Source: Quercus robur
Taxonomy: Eukaryota > Streptophyta > Magnoliopsida > Fagales > Fagaceae
Assembly (NCBI RefSeq): GCF_932294415.1
Contig: NC_065537.1
Span: forward strand, 3,410,001-3,474,000
DNA: 64,000 nt
Reading direction: 5' to 3'
In this document: piece by piece, positions 1 through 10,946 of the stretch
How positions within the stretch are numbered: the stretch's first letter is position 1
How the letters are laid out: the number at the start of each line of letters is the position of its first letter
The notes under the pieces: generated by a model
Told to the model about the DNA's origin: nothing
What the model saw: only the letters and a program-made list of their open reading frames with translations
Database searches by the model: none
Translations under genes and position numbers: made by a program

Positions 1-2169
1 CTTGTATTCTTTTTTTAAGTAGTTGGTTTCCCCAGAGGCTTGGGTCCGAGGACCATACAGGGCCTTGGTTCTGTCCAAAACTTGTATTCTTTTTGTAAGT
101 AGATGGTTTCCCCAGAGGCTTGTGTCCGAGGACCATACAAGGCCTTAGTTCTGTCCAAAACTTGTATTCTTTTTGTAAGTAGTTGGTTTCCCCAGAGGCT
201 TGGGTCCGAGGACCATACAGGGCCATGGTTCTGTCCAAAACTTGTACTCTTTTTGTAAGTTGTTGGTTTCCCCAGAGGCTTGGGTCTGAGGACCATACAA
301 GGCCTTGGTTCTGTCCAAAACTTGTATTCTTTTTGTAAGTAGTTGGTTTACCCAGAGGCTTGGGTCCGAGGACCATACAAGGCCTTGGCTCTGTCCAAAA
401 CTTGTATTCTTTTTGTAAGTAGTTGGTTTCCCCAGAGGCTTGGGTCCGAGGACCATACAGGGCCTTGATTCTGTCCAAAACTTGTATTCTTTTTGTAAGT
501 AGTTGGTTTCCCCAGAGGCTTGGGTCTGAGGACCATACAAGGCCTTGGTTCTGTCCAAAACTTGTATTCTTTTTGTAAGTAGTTGGTTTCCCCAGAGGCT
601 TGGGTCCGAGGACCATACAGGGCCTTGATTCTGTCCAAAACTTGTATTCTTTTTGTAAGTAGTTGGTTTCCCCAGAGGCTTGGGTCCGAGAACCATACAC
701 GACCTTGGTTCTGTCCAAAACTTGTATTCTTTTTGTCCAAAACTTGTATTCTTTTTGTGAGTAGTTGGTTTCCACAGAGGCTTGGGTCCGAGGACCATAC
801 AGGGCCTTCGTTCTGTCCAAAACTTGTATTCTTTTTGTAAGTAGTTGGTTTGCCCAGAGGCTTGGGTCCGAGGACCATACAGGGCCTTGGTTCTGTCCAA
901 AACTTGTATTCTTTTTGTAAGTAGTTGGTTTCCCCAGAGGCTTGGGTCCGAGGACCATACAGGGCCTTGGTTCTGTCCAAAACTTGTATTCTTTTTGTAA
1001 GTAGTTGGTTTCCCTAGAGGCTTGGGTCCGAGGACCATACAGGGCCTTGGTTCTGTCCAAAACTTGTATTCTTTTTGTAAGTAGTTGGTTTCCCCAGAGG
1101 ATTGGGTCCGAGGACCATACAGGGCCTTGGTTCTGTCCAAAACTTGTATTCTTTTTGTAAGTAGTTGGTTTCCCCAGAGGCTTGGGTCCTAGGACCATAC
1201 AGGGCCTTGGTTCGGTCCAAAACTTGTATTCTTTTTGTAAGTAGTTGGTTTCCCCAGAGGCTTGGGTCCGAGGACCATACAGGGCCTTGGTTCTGTCCAA
1301 AACTTGTATTCTTTTTGTAAGTAGTTGGTTTCCCCCGAGGCTTGGGTCCGAGGACCATACAGGGCCTTGGTTCTGTCCAAAACTTGTATTCTTTTTGTAA
1401 GTAGTTGGTTTCCCCAGAGGCTTGGGTCCGAGGACGATACAAGGCCTTGGTTCTGTCCAAAACTTGTATTCTTTTTGTAAGTAGTTGGTTTCCCCAGAGG
1501 CTTGGGTCCGAGGACCATACAAGGCCTTGGTTCTGTCCAAAACTTGTATTCTTTTTGTAAGTAGTTGGTTTCCCCAGAGGCTTGGGTCCGAGGACCATAC
1601 AGGGCCTTGGTTCTGTCCAAAACTTGTATTCTTTTTGTAAGTAGTTGGTTTCCTCAGAGGCTTGGGTCCGAGGACCATACAAGGCCTTAGTTCTGTCCAA
1701 AACTTGTATTCTTTTTGTAAGTAGTTGGTTTCCCCAGAGGCTTGGGTCCGACGACCATACAGGGCCATGGTTCTGTCCAAAACTTGTACTCTTTTTGTAA
1801 GTTGTTGGTTTCCCCAGAGGCTTGGGTCTGAGGACCATGCAAGGCCTTGGTTCTGTCCAAAACTTGTATTCTTTTTGTAAGTAGTTGGTTTACCCAGAGG
1901 CTTGGGTCCGAGGACCATACAAGGCCTTGGCTCTGTCCAAAACTTGTATTCTCTTTGTAAGTAGTTGGTTTCCCCAGAGGCTTGGGTCCGAGGACCATAC
2001 ACGGCCTTGGTTCTGTCCAAAACTTGTATTCTTTTTGTAAGTAGTTGGTTTCCTCAGAGGCTTGGGTCCGAGGACCATACAAGGCCTTAGTTCTGTCCAA
2101 AACTTGTATTCTTTTTGTAAGTAGTTGGTTTCCCCAGAGGCTTGGGTCTGAGGACCATACAGGGCCTTG

Positions 2170-5100
2170 GTTCTGTCCAAAACTTGTATTCTTTTTTTAA
2201 GTAGTTGGTTTCCCCAGAGGCTTGGGTCTGAGGACCATACAGGGCCTTGGTTCTGTCCAAAACTTGTATTCTTTTTGTAAGTAGATGGTTTCCCCAGAGG
2301 CTTGTGTCCGAGGACCATACAAGGCCTTGGTTCTGTCCAAAACTTGTATTTTTTTTGTAAGTAGTTGGTTTCCCCAGAGGCTTGAGTCCGAGGACCATAT
2401 AGGGCCTTCGTTCTGTCCAAAACTTGTATTCTTTTTGTAAGTAGTTGGTTTCCCCAGAGGCTTGGGTCCGAGGACCATACAAGGCCTTGGTTCTGTCCAA
2501 AACTTGTATTCTTTTTGTAAGTAGTTGGTTTCCCCAGAGGCTTGAGTCCGAGGACCATACAGGGCCTTGGTTCTGTCCAAAACTTGTATTCTTTTTCTAA
2601 GTAGTTGGTTTACCCAGAGGCTTGGGTCCGAGGACCATACAAGGCCTTGATTCTGTCCAAAACTATATTCTTTTTGTAAGTAGTTTGTTTCCCCAGAGGC
2701 TTGGGTCCGAGGACCATACAGGGCCTTGGTTCTGTCCAAAACTTGTATTCTTTTTGTAAGTAGTTGGTTTCCCCAGAGGCTTGGGTCCGAGGACCATACA
2801 CGACCTTGGTTCTGTCCAAAACTTGTATTCTTTTTGTCCAAAACTTGTATTCTTTTTGTGAGTAGTTGGTTTCCACAGAGGCTTGGGTCCGAGGACCATA
2901 CAGGGCCTTGGTTCTGTCCAAAACTTGTATTCTTTTTGTAAGTAGTTGGTTTCCCCAGAGGCTTGGGTCCGAGGACCATACACGACCTTGGTTCTGTCCA
3001 AAACTTGTATTCTTTTTGTCCAAAACTTGTATTCTTTTTGTGAGTAGTTGGTTTCCACAGAGGCTTGGGTCCGAGGACCATACAGGGCCTTGGTTCTGTC
3101 CAAAACTTGTATTCTTTTTGTAAGTAGTTGGTTTCCTCAGAGGCTTGGGTCCGAGGACCATACAAGGCCTTAGTTCTGTCCAAAACTTGTATTCTTTTTG
3201 TAAGTAGATGGTTTCCCCAGAGGCTTGTGTCCGAGGACCATACAAGGCCTTGATTCTGTCCAAAACTTGTATTCTTTTTGTAAGTAGTTGGTTTCCCCAG
3301 AGGCTTGGGTCCGAGGACCATACACGGCCTTGGTTCTGTCCAAAACTTGTATTCTTTTTGTAAGTAGTTGGTTTCCCCAGAGGCTTGGGTCCGAGGACCA
3401 TACACGACCTTGGTTCTGTCCAAAACTTGTATTCTTTTTGTCCAAAACTTGTATTCTTTTTGTGAGTAGTTGGTTTCCCCAGAGGCTTGGGTCCGAGGAC
3501 CATACAGGGCCTTGGTTCTATCCAAAACTTGTATTTTTTTTGTAAGTAGTTGGTTTCCCCAGAGGCTTGGGTCCGAGGACCATACAGGGCCTTGGTTCTG
3601 TCCAAAACTTGTATTCTTTTTGTAAGTAGTTGGTTTCCCCAGAGGCTTGGGTCCGAGGACCATACACGACCTTGGTTCTGTCCAAAACTTGTATTCTTTT
3701 TGTCCAAAACTTGTATTCTTTTTCTAAGTAGTTGGTTTCCCCAGAGGCTTGGGTCCGAGGACCATACAGGGCCTTGGTTCTGTCCAAAACTTGTATTCTT
3801 TTTGTAAGTAGTTGGTTTTCCCAGAGGCTTGGGTCCGAGGACCATACAGGGCCTTGGTTCTGTCCAAAACTTGTATTCTTTTTGTAAGTAGTTGGTTTCC
3901 CCAGAGGCTTGGGTCCGAGGACCATACAGGGCCTTGGTTCTGTCCAAAACTTGTATTCTTTTTGTAAGTAGTTGGTTTCCCCAGAGGCTTGGGTCCGAGG
4001 ACCATACAGGGCCTTGGTTCTGTCCAAAACTTGTATTCTTTTTGTAAGTAGTTGGTTTCCCCAGAGGCTTGGGTCCGAGGACCATACAGGGCCTTGGTTC
4101 GGTCCAAAACTTGTATTCTTTTTGTAGGTAGTTGGTTTCCCCAGAGGCTTGGGTCCGAGGACCATACAGGGCCTTGGTTCTGTCCAAAACTTGTATTCTT
4201 TTTGTAAGTAGTTGGTTTCCCCCGAGGCTTGGGTCCGAGGACCATACAGGGCCTTGGTTCTGTCCAAAACTGGTATTCTTTTTGTAAGTAGTTGGTTTCC
4301 CCAGAGGCTTGGGTCCGAGGACCATACAGGGCCTTGGTTCTGTCCAAAACTTGTATTTTTTTTGTAAGTAGTTGGTTTCCCCAGAGGCTTGGGTCCGAGG
4401 ACCATACAGGGCCTTGGCTCTATCCAAAACTTGTATTCTTTTTGTAAGTTGTTGGTTTCCCCAGAGGCTTGGGTCTGAGGACCATACAAGGCCTTGGTTC
4501 TGTCCAAAACTTGTATTCTTTTTGTAAGTAGTTGGTTTACCCAGAGGCTTGGGTCCGAGGACCATACAAGGCCTTGGCTCTGTCCAAAACTTGTATTCTC
4601 TTTGTAAGTAGTTGGTTTCCCCAGAGGCTTGGGTCCGAGGACCATACACGGCCTTGGTTCTGTCCAAAACTTGTATTCTTTTTGTAAGTAGTTGGTTTCC
4701 CAGAGGCTTAGGTCCGAGGACCATACAGGGCCTTGGTTCTGTCCAAAACTTGTATTCTTTTTTTAAGTAGTTGGTTTCCCCAGAGGCTTGGGTCCGAGGA
4801 CCATACAGGGCCTTGGTTCTGTCCAAAACTTGTATTCTTTTTGTAAGTAGATGGTTTCCCCAGAGGCTTGTGTCCGAGGACCATACAAGGCCTTGGTTCT
4901 GTCCAAAACTTGTATTCTTTTTGTAAGTAGTTGGTTTCCCTAGAGGCTTGAGTCCGAGGACCATATAGGGCCTCGGTTCTGTCCAAAACTTGTATTCTTT
5001 TTGTAAGTAGTTGGTTTCCCCAGAGGCTTGGGTCCGAGGACCATACAAGGCCTTGGTTCTGTCCAAAACTTGTATTCTTTTTGTAAGTAGTTGGTTTCCC

Positions 5101-6096
5101 CAGAGGCTTGAGTCCGAGGACCATACAGGGCCTTGGTTCTGTCCAAAACTTGTATTCTTTTTCTAAGTAGTTGGTTTACCCAGAGGCTTGGGTCCGAGGA
5201 CCATACAAGGCCTTGATTCTGTCCAAAACTATATTCTTTTTGTAAGTAGTTGGTTTCCCCAGAGGCTTGGGTCCGAGGACCATACAGGGCCTTGGTTCTG
5301 TCCAAAACTTGTATTCTTTTTGTAAGTAGTTGGTTTCCCCAGAGGCTTGGGTCCGAGGACCATACACGACCTTGGTTCTGTCCAAAACTTGTATTCTTTT
5401 TGTCCAAAACTTGTATTCTTTTTGTGAGTAGTTGGTTTCCACAGAGGCTTGGGTCCGAGGACCATACAGGGCCTTGGTTCTGTCCAAAACTTGTATTCTT
5501 TTTGTAAGTAGTTGGTTTCCCCAGAGGCTTGGGTCCGAGGACCATACACGACCTTGGTTCTGTCCAAAACTTGTATTCTTTTTGTCCAAAACTTGTATTC
5601 TTTTTGTGAGTAGTTGGTTTCCACAGAGGCTTGGGTCCGAGGACCATACAGGGCCTTGGTTCTGTCCAAAACTTGTATTCTTTTTGTAAGTAGTTGGTTT
5701 CCTCAGAGGCTTGGGTCCGAGGACCATACAAGGCCTTAGTTCTGTCCAAAACTTGTATTCTTTTTGTAAGTAGATGGTTTCCCCAGAGGCTTGTGTCCGA
5801 GGACCATACAAGGCCTTGATTCTGTCCAAAACTTGTATTCTTTTTGTAAGTAGTTGGTTTCCCCAGAGGCTTGGGTCCGAGGACCATACACGGCCTTGGT
5901 TCTGTCCAAAACTTGTATTCTTTTTGTAAGTAGTTGGTTTCCCCAGAGGCTTGGGTCCGAGGACCATACACGACCTTGGTTCTGTCCAAAACTTGTATTC
6001 TTTTTGTCCAAAACTTGTATTCTTTTTGTGAGTAGTTGGTTTCCCCAGAGGCTTGGGTCCGAGGACCATACAGGGCCTTGGTTCTATCCAAAACTT
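2170..6096. repeat. Higher-order duplication inside the array, 2,566-bp spacing
   Basis: Rare variants at 2,170-3,530 recur at 4,736-6,096 with a constant offset of 2,566 bp. They include a run of seven Ts before AAG (2191 and 4757), a CTTGAGTCC variant (2381 and 4947), and a one-base deletion (about 2664 and 5230). The offset equals 31 full units plus four 22-bp partial units minus two bases, so a multi-unit block was copied as a whole. Confidence 0.85.
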
Positions 6097-9000
6097 GTAT
6101 TCTTTTTGTAAGTAGTTGGTTTCCCCAGAGGCTTGGGTCCGAGGACCATACAGGGCCTTGGTTCTGTCCAAAACTTGTATTTTTTTTGTAAGTAGTTGGT
6201 TTTCCCAGAGGCTTGGGTCCGAGGACCATACAGGGCCTTGGTTCTGTCCAAAACTTGTATTCTTTTTGTAAGTAGTTGGTTTCCCCAGAGGCTTGGGTCC
6301 GAGGACCATACAGGGCCTTGGTTCTGTCCAAAACTTGTATTCTTTTTGTAAGTAGTTGGTTTCCCCAGAGGCTTGGGTCCGAGGACCATACACGGCCTTG
6401 GTTCTGTCCAAAACTTGTATTCTTTTTGTAAGTAGTTGGTTTCCCCAGAGGCTTGGGTCCGAGGACCATACAGGGCCTTGGTTCTGTCCAAAACTTGTAT
6501 TCTTTTTGTAAGTAGTTGGTTTCCCCAGAAGCTTGGGTCCGAGGACCATACAAGGCCTTGATTCGGTCCAAAACTTGTATTCTTTTTGTAAGTAGTTGGT
6601 TTCCCCAGAGGCTTGGGTCCGAGGACCATACACGGCCTTAGTTCTGTCCAAAACTTATATTCTTTTTGTAAGTAGTTGGTTTCCCCAGAGGCTTGGGTCC
6701 GAGGATCATACACGACCTTGGTTCTGTCCAAAACTTGTATTATTTTTGTCCAAAACTTGTATTGTTTTTGTGAGTAGTTGGTTTCCCCAGAGGCTTGGGT
6801 CCGAGGACCATACAGGGCCTTGGTTCTGTCCAAAACTTGTATTCTTTTTGTAAGTAGTTGGTTTCCCCAGAGGCTTGGGTCCGAGGACCATACAGGGCCT
6901 TGGTTCTGTCCAAAACTTGTATTTTTTTTGTAAGTAGTTGGTTTCCCCAGAGGCTTGGGTCCGAGGACCATACAGGGCCTTGGTTCTGTCCAAAACTTGT
7001 ATTCTTTTTGTAAGTAGTTGGTTTCCCCAGAGGCTTGGGTCCGAGGACCATACAGGGCCATGATTCTGTCCTAAACTTGTATTCTTTTTGTAAGTAGTTG
7101 GTTTCCCCAGAGGCTTGGGTCCGAGGACCATACAAGGCCTTGGTTCTGTCCAAAACTTGTAATCTTTTTGTAAGCAGTTGGTTTCCCCAGAGGCTTGGGT
7201 CCGAGGACCATACAAGGCCTTGGTTCTGTCCAAAACTTGTATTCTTTTTGTAAGCAGTTGGTTTCCCCAGAGGCTTGGGTCCGAGGACCATACAGGGTCT
7301 TGGTTCTGTCCAAAACTTGTATTCTTTTTGTAAGTAGTTGGTTTCCTCAGAGGCTTGGGTCCGAGGACCATGCAAGGCCTTGGTTCTTTCCAAAACTTGT
7401 ATTCTTTTTGTAAGTATTTGGTTTCCCCAGAGGCTTGGGTCCGAGGACCATACAGGGCCTTGGTTCTGTCCAAAACTTGTACTCTTTTTGTAAGTAGTTG
7501 GTTTCCCCAGAGGCTTGGGTCCGAGGACCATACAAGGCCTTGGTTCTGTCCAAAACTTGTATTCTTTTTGTAAGTAGTTGGTTTCCCCAGAGGCTTGGGT
7601 CCGAGGACCATACAGGGCCTTGGTTCTGTCCAAAACTTGTATTCTTTTTGTAAGTAGTTGGTTTCCCCAGAGGCTTGGGTCCGAGGACCATACACGACCT
7701 TGGTTCTGTCCAAAACTTGTATTCTTTTTGTCCAAAACTTGTATTCTTTTTGTGAGTAGTTGGTTTCCCCAGAGGCTTGGGTCCGAGGACCATACAGGGC
7801 CTTGGTTCTATCCAAAACTTGTATTCTTTTTGTAAGTAGTTGGTTTCCCCAGAGGCTTGGGTCCGAGGACCATACAGGGCCTTGGTTCTGTCCAAAACTT
7901 GTATTTTTTTTGTAAGTAGTTGGTTTTCCCAGAGGCTTGGGTCCGAGGACCATACAGGGCCTTGGTTCTGTCCAAAACTTGTATTCTTTTTGTAAGTAGT
8001 TGGTTTCCCCAGAGGCTTGGGTCCGAGGACCATACAGGGCCTTGGTTCTGTCCAAAACTTGTATTCTTTTTGTAAGTAGTTGGTTTCCCCAGAGGCTTGG
8101 GTCCGAGGACCATACAGGGCCTTGGTTCTGTCCAAAACTTGTATTCTTTTTGTAAGTAGTTGGTTTCCCCAGAGGCTTGGGTCCGAGGACCATACAGGGC
8201 CTTGGTTCTGTCCAAAACTTGTATTCTTTTTGTAAGTAGTTGGTTTCCCCAGAAGCTTGGGTCCGAGGACCATACAAGGCCTTGATTCTGTCCAAAACTT
8301 GTATTCTTTTTGTAAGTAGTTGGTTTCCCCAGAGGCTTGGGTCCGAGGACCATACACGGCCTTAGTTCTGTCCAAAACTTGTATTCTTTTTGTAAGTAGT
8401 TGGTTTCCCCAGAGGCTTGGGTCCGAGGATCATACACGACCTTGGTTCTGTCCAAAACTTGTATTATTTTTGTCCAAAACTTGTATTGTTTTTGTGAGTA
8501 GTTGGTTTCCCCAGAGGCTTGGGTCCGAGGACCATACAGGGCCTTGGTTCTGTCCAAAACTTGTATTCTTTTTGTAAGTAGTTGGTTTCCCCAGAGGCTT
8601 GGGTCCGAGGACCATACTGGGCCTTGGTTCTGTCCAAAACTTGTATTTTTTTTGTAAGTAGTTGGTTTCCCCAGAGGCTTGGGTCCGAGGACCATACAGG
8701 GCCTTGGTTCTGTCCAAAACTTGTATTCTTTTTGTAAGTAGTTGGTTTCCCCAGAGGCTTGGGTCCGAGGACCATACAGGGCCTTGATTCTGTCCTAAAC
8801 TTGTATTCTTTTTGTAAGTAGTTGGTTTCCCCAGAGGCTTGGGTCCGAGGACCATACAAGGCCTTGGTTCTGTCCAAAACTTGTATTCTTTTTGTAAGCA
8901 GTTGGTTTCCCCAGAGGCTTGGGTCCGAGGACCATACAAGGCCTTGGTTCTGTCCAAAACTTGTATTCTTTTTGTAAGCAGTTGGTTTCCCCAGAGGCTT

Positions 9001-9460
9001 GGGTCCGAGGACCATACAGGGTCTTGGTTCTGTCCAAAACTTGTATTCTTTTTGTAAGTAGTTGGTTTCCTCAGAGGCTTGGGTCCGAGGACCATACAAG
9101 GCCTTGGTTCTTTCCAAAACTTGTATTCTTTTTGTAAATATTTGGTTTCCCCAGAGGCTTGGGTCCGAGGACCATACAGGGCCTTGGTTCTGTCCAAAAC
9201 TTGTACTCTTTTTGTAAGTAGTTGGTTTCCCCAGAGGCTTGGGTCCGAGGACCATACAAGGCCTTGGTTCTGTCCAAAACTTGTATTCTTTTTGTAAGTA
9301 GTTGGTTTCCCCAGAGGCTTGGGTCCGAGGACCATACAGGGCCTTGGTTCTGTCCAAAACTTGTATTCTTTTTGTAAGTAGTTGGTTTCCCCATAGGCTT
9401 GGGTCCGAGTACCATACAGGGCCTTGGTTCGGTCCAAAACTTGTATTCTTTTTGTAAGTA
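5900..9460. repeat. Higher-order duplication inside the array, 1,724-bp spacing
   Basis: Variant combinations at about 5,900-7,735 recur 1,724 bp to the right. The clearest is a 22-bp partial unit with altered flanks (ATTATTTTT and ATTGTTTTT) near 6748 and again near 8472. The spacing equals 21 full units plus two 22-bp partial units. Edges are approximate because neighbouring units are so alike. Confidence 0.8.
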
Positions 9461-9532
9461 GTTGGTTTCCCCAGAGGCTTGGGTCCGAGGACCGTACAGG
9501 GCCTTGGTTCTGTCCAAAACTTGTATTCTGTT

Positions 9533-9781
9533 TCTTAATTTATCTACTTCCAAAAGGTTAGCTCCTCGAATTAGGTGGGGGAAGCTAGCTTGATGTTTAA
9601 AGCCCCTAGACTTGCCATGCCACTGGCATTACGAGGCGCAGCCCCTAGTGGGAACTTGTGTCGGAATAACAACAATGTGTCGCCGGTCAGAAAGGCATCG
9701 TCGTAGGCCCTTGTTCGACAGAAGCTCAACTCCACCGCCGCTCGAGCTAACGCGCAAGCCTTTCCCACAGACGGCGCCAAT
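9533..9781 (-). other. TE1 leader region with primer-binding site
   Basis: This is the unique stretch between the array and the LTR. The primer-binding site lies at about 9,763-9,780, directly next to the LTR end. The leader resembles the regions after the primer sites of TE2 (39,237-39,480) and TE3 (58,857-59,080), for example GCTTGCGCGTTAGCTCGAGC in sense orientation. No credible coding sequence was seen. Confidence 0.8.
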
Positions 9782-10424
9782 TGTAAGTACACGTTCCGCA
9801 ACGAACCGCAGTAGTGTTGTGTTCGCACGTGAATGGGCCCAGACAATATCATTTGTAGAGAGTGGGTTCGAAAGGCTAGGCCTCGGTTACCCAGCGGTGG
9901 GTTTTTTGTGGTGCTCACATGTGATTGAGGTGTCTTCACCCTTGGAGTCTTTATCTTGGAGGTGGATTTGGAGGCCCTTCCTTTTTGGCCAGTCTTCCCA
10001 GCCCCCTCTCCAAATTACTTATTTTTTCTTTTATACTAGTCTGCGTTCACTTTCCTTCGTCCACGTGTAGGGTCTGCCTTTCCAAGACTGATACTTGTCC
10101 CGTCAACCCAAGACCAAAGTTGTTGGGAGTGGTTGATAAAGCTAAAGAATACGGCTCTGTTAGGTGCAGAGCTATGTATGGGGAAGGTAATAAGGGCAGC
10201 CTTTCCTAGATATTTTAGATTTTCTTTCAAGTTTGTCCCTATACCGTTTCTGCCCCTCTTCTTGGTGGAGTTTTGGGTCAGCCGAGGACTGCACTGTCCT
10301 CGGCTGCTTCTCCGGGCCAATTTATGCTTTATGTTATTGAGTTTGGACTATAACCTTCTTCAGCTTGGGCCTTAGGGCTCCCCATGAATAAGTGGGCCTG
10401 GCCCATAAATTGTTGGACCCCACA
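9782..10424 (-). repeat. TE1 LTR, 643 bp
   Basis: In sense (minus) orientation it starts TGTGGGGTCC and ends CTTACA, followed two bases later by the primer-binding site. A TATAAAAG box (10,028-10,035) and a CACGTG G-box (10,062-10,067) lie in the promoter part. A perfect inverted repeat lies upstream at 10,279-10,306, with arms CAGCCGAGGAC and GTCCTCGGCTG around a 6-base loop. The solo LTR at 35,279 is a close relative. Confidence 0.9.
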
Positions 10425-10946
10425 AATAATAATAATTAGATAGATAGAAAGAAGTTAAGAAAGAATAATGCAAGATGGAATTGTATGCTGGAGGCCATGT
10501 TGGTAGAGGCATTGACTTATTCACTTACTATTTCACATAATCTCACATAAAAACTGATATTCATCTCTTTTGGAACCCACCACAACACAAGAAAAAAGGG
10601 AGGGTGCAAAAAAAGATGTGTGAAATTTTTGGTTTCTCTAGGGTTATTGTAATGCTATAATCACAACTTTACCACAACTTGTCCACATGGCAAGTTGTGA
10701 GTGGTGAACTCATATGGACAACTTTTACTCCGTCACTCACAAATTGCCACATGTACAAGTTGTGACCTCAGTTATGGTCCTAGCATTTTTTAATAGTAAG
10801 TAGACCCTCTTGGTAAATAATTCAGTATAAATGAATCAAACATTCTCTATGCTATGAACTTTATTTGTTTTCCTTTCTTTATAGGACTTGTGATGGACAT
10901 TCTTAGCTTGTATAATTGCATAGCAAAATATGTGGTGCTAAAAAAT
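10425..10946. other. Flank between TE1 and ZIP-A, with a foldback MITE-like element
   Basis: The stretch is non-coding and probably includes the ZIP-A 3' UTR. About 10,640-10,781 can fold back on itself: AGGGTTATTG on the left is answered by a related inverted sequence on the right, and CACAACTTGT recurs in both orientations. Similar foldback sequence occurs at 33,302-33,451 and about 63,040-63,170. No protein-coding signal was seen. Confidence 0.5.

Larger units (their letters stand above)
1..9532 (-). repeat. Tandem minisatellite array, 80-bp unit, about 116 copies
   Basis: The unit recurs every 80 bases with only scattered substitutions. On the minus strand it contains GGACAGAACCAAGG, then GGTCCTCGGACC, then CTCTGGGGAAACC. 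The array is interrupted about 11 times by an extra 22-bp truncated unit (near 738, 2837, 3020, 3440, 3700, 5400, 5583, 6006, 6748, 7730 and 8472). Two single-base deletions at about 2664 and 5230 occupy the same place in duplicated blocks. Eighty is not a multiple of three and the usual unit has no stop in any minus-strand frame, so long open frames with an 80-residue period appear. I regard these as a by-product of the repeat, not genes. The array enters the window already in progress, so its true length is unknown. Confidence 0.97.
1..10424 (-). mobile_element. TE1: partial large non-autonomous LTR retrotransposon (LARD-like)
   Basis: Read on the minus strand, the element starts at its 5' LTR (10,424 down to 9,782). 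A primer-binding site TGGCGCCGTCTGTGGG follows, then a leader of about 230 bp, then a tandem array that runs off the left edge of the window. The second LTR and the total length are therefore not visible. The LTR has TG...CA ends and matches a solo LTR at 35,279-35,920 closely. The first nine bases of the primer site could pair with a tRNA ending ACGGCGCCA, as plant tRNA-Asp does. I found no gag, protease, integrase or reverse transcriptase in the visible part, so mobility would need proteins supplied in trans. The bases just outside the LTR are AATAA, the half target duplication that can be seen. Confidence 0.85.

Noticed and set aside
1..9532. CRISPR-like array
   Set aside because: The whole 80-bp unit is repeated, with no unique spacers, in a eukaryotic sequence.
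145..9553. Dozens of long open frames on both strands across the array
   Set aside because: They arise because the 80-bp unit lacks stops; each repeats the same three peptide phases, has no domain, and overlaps many others.
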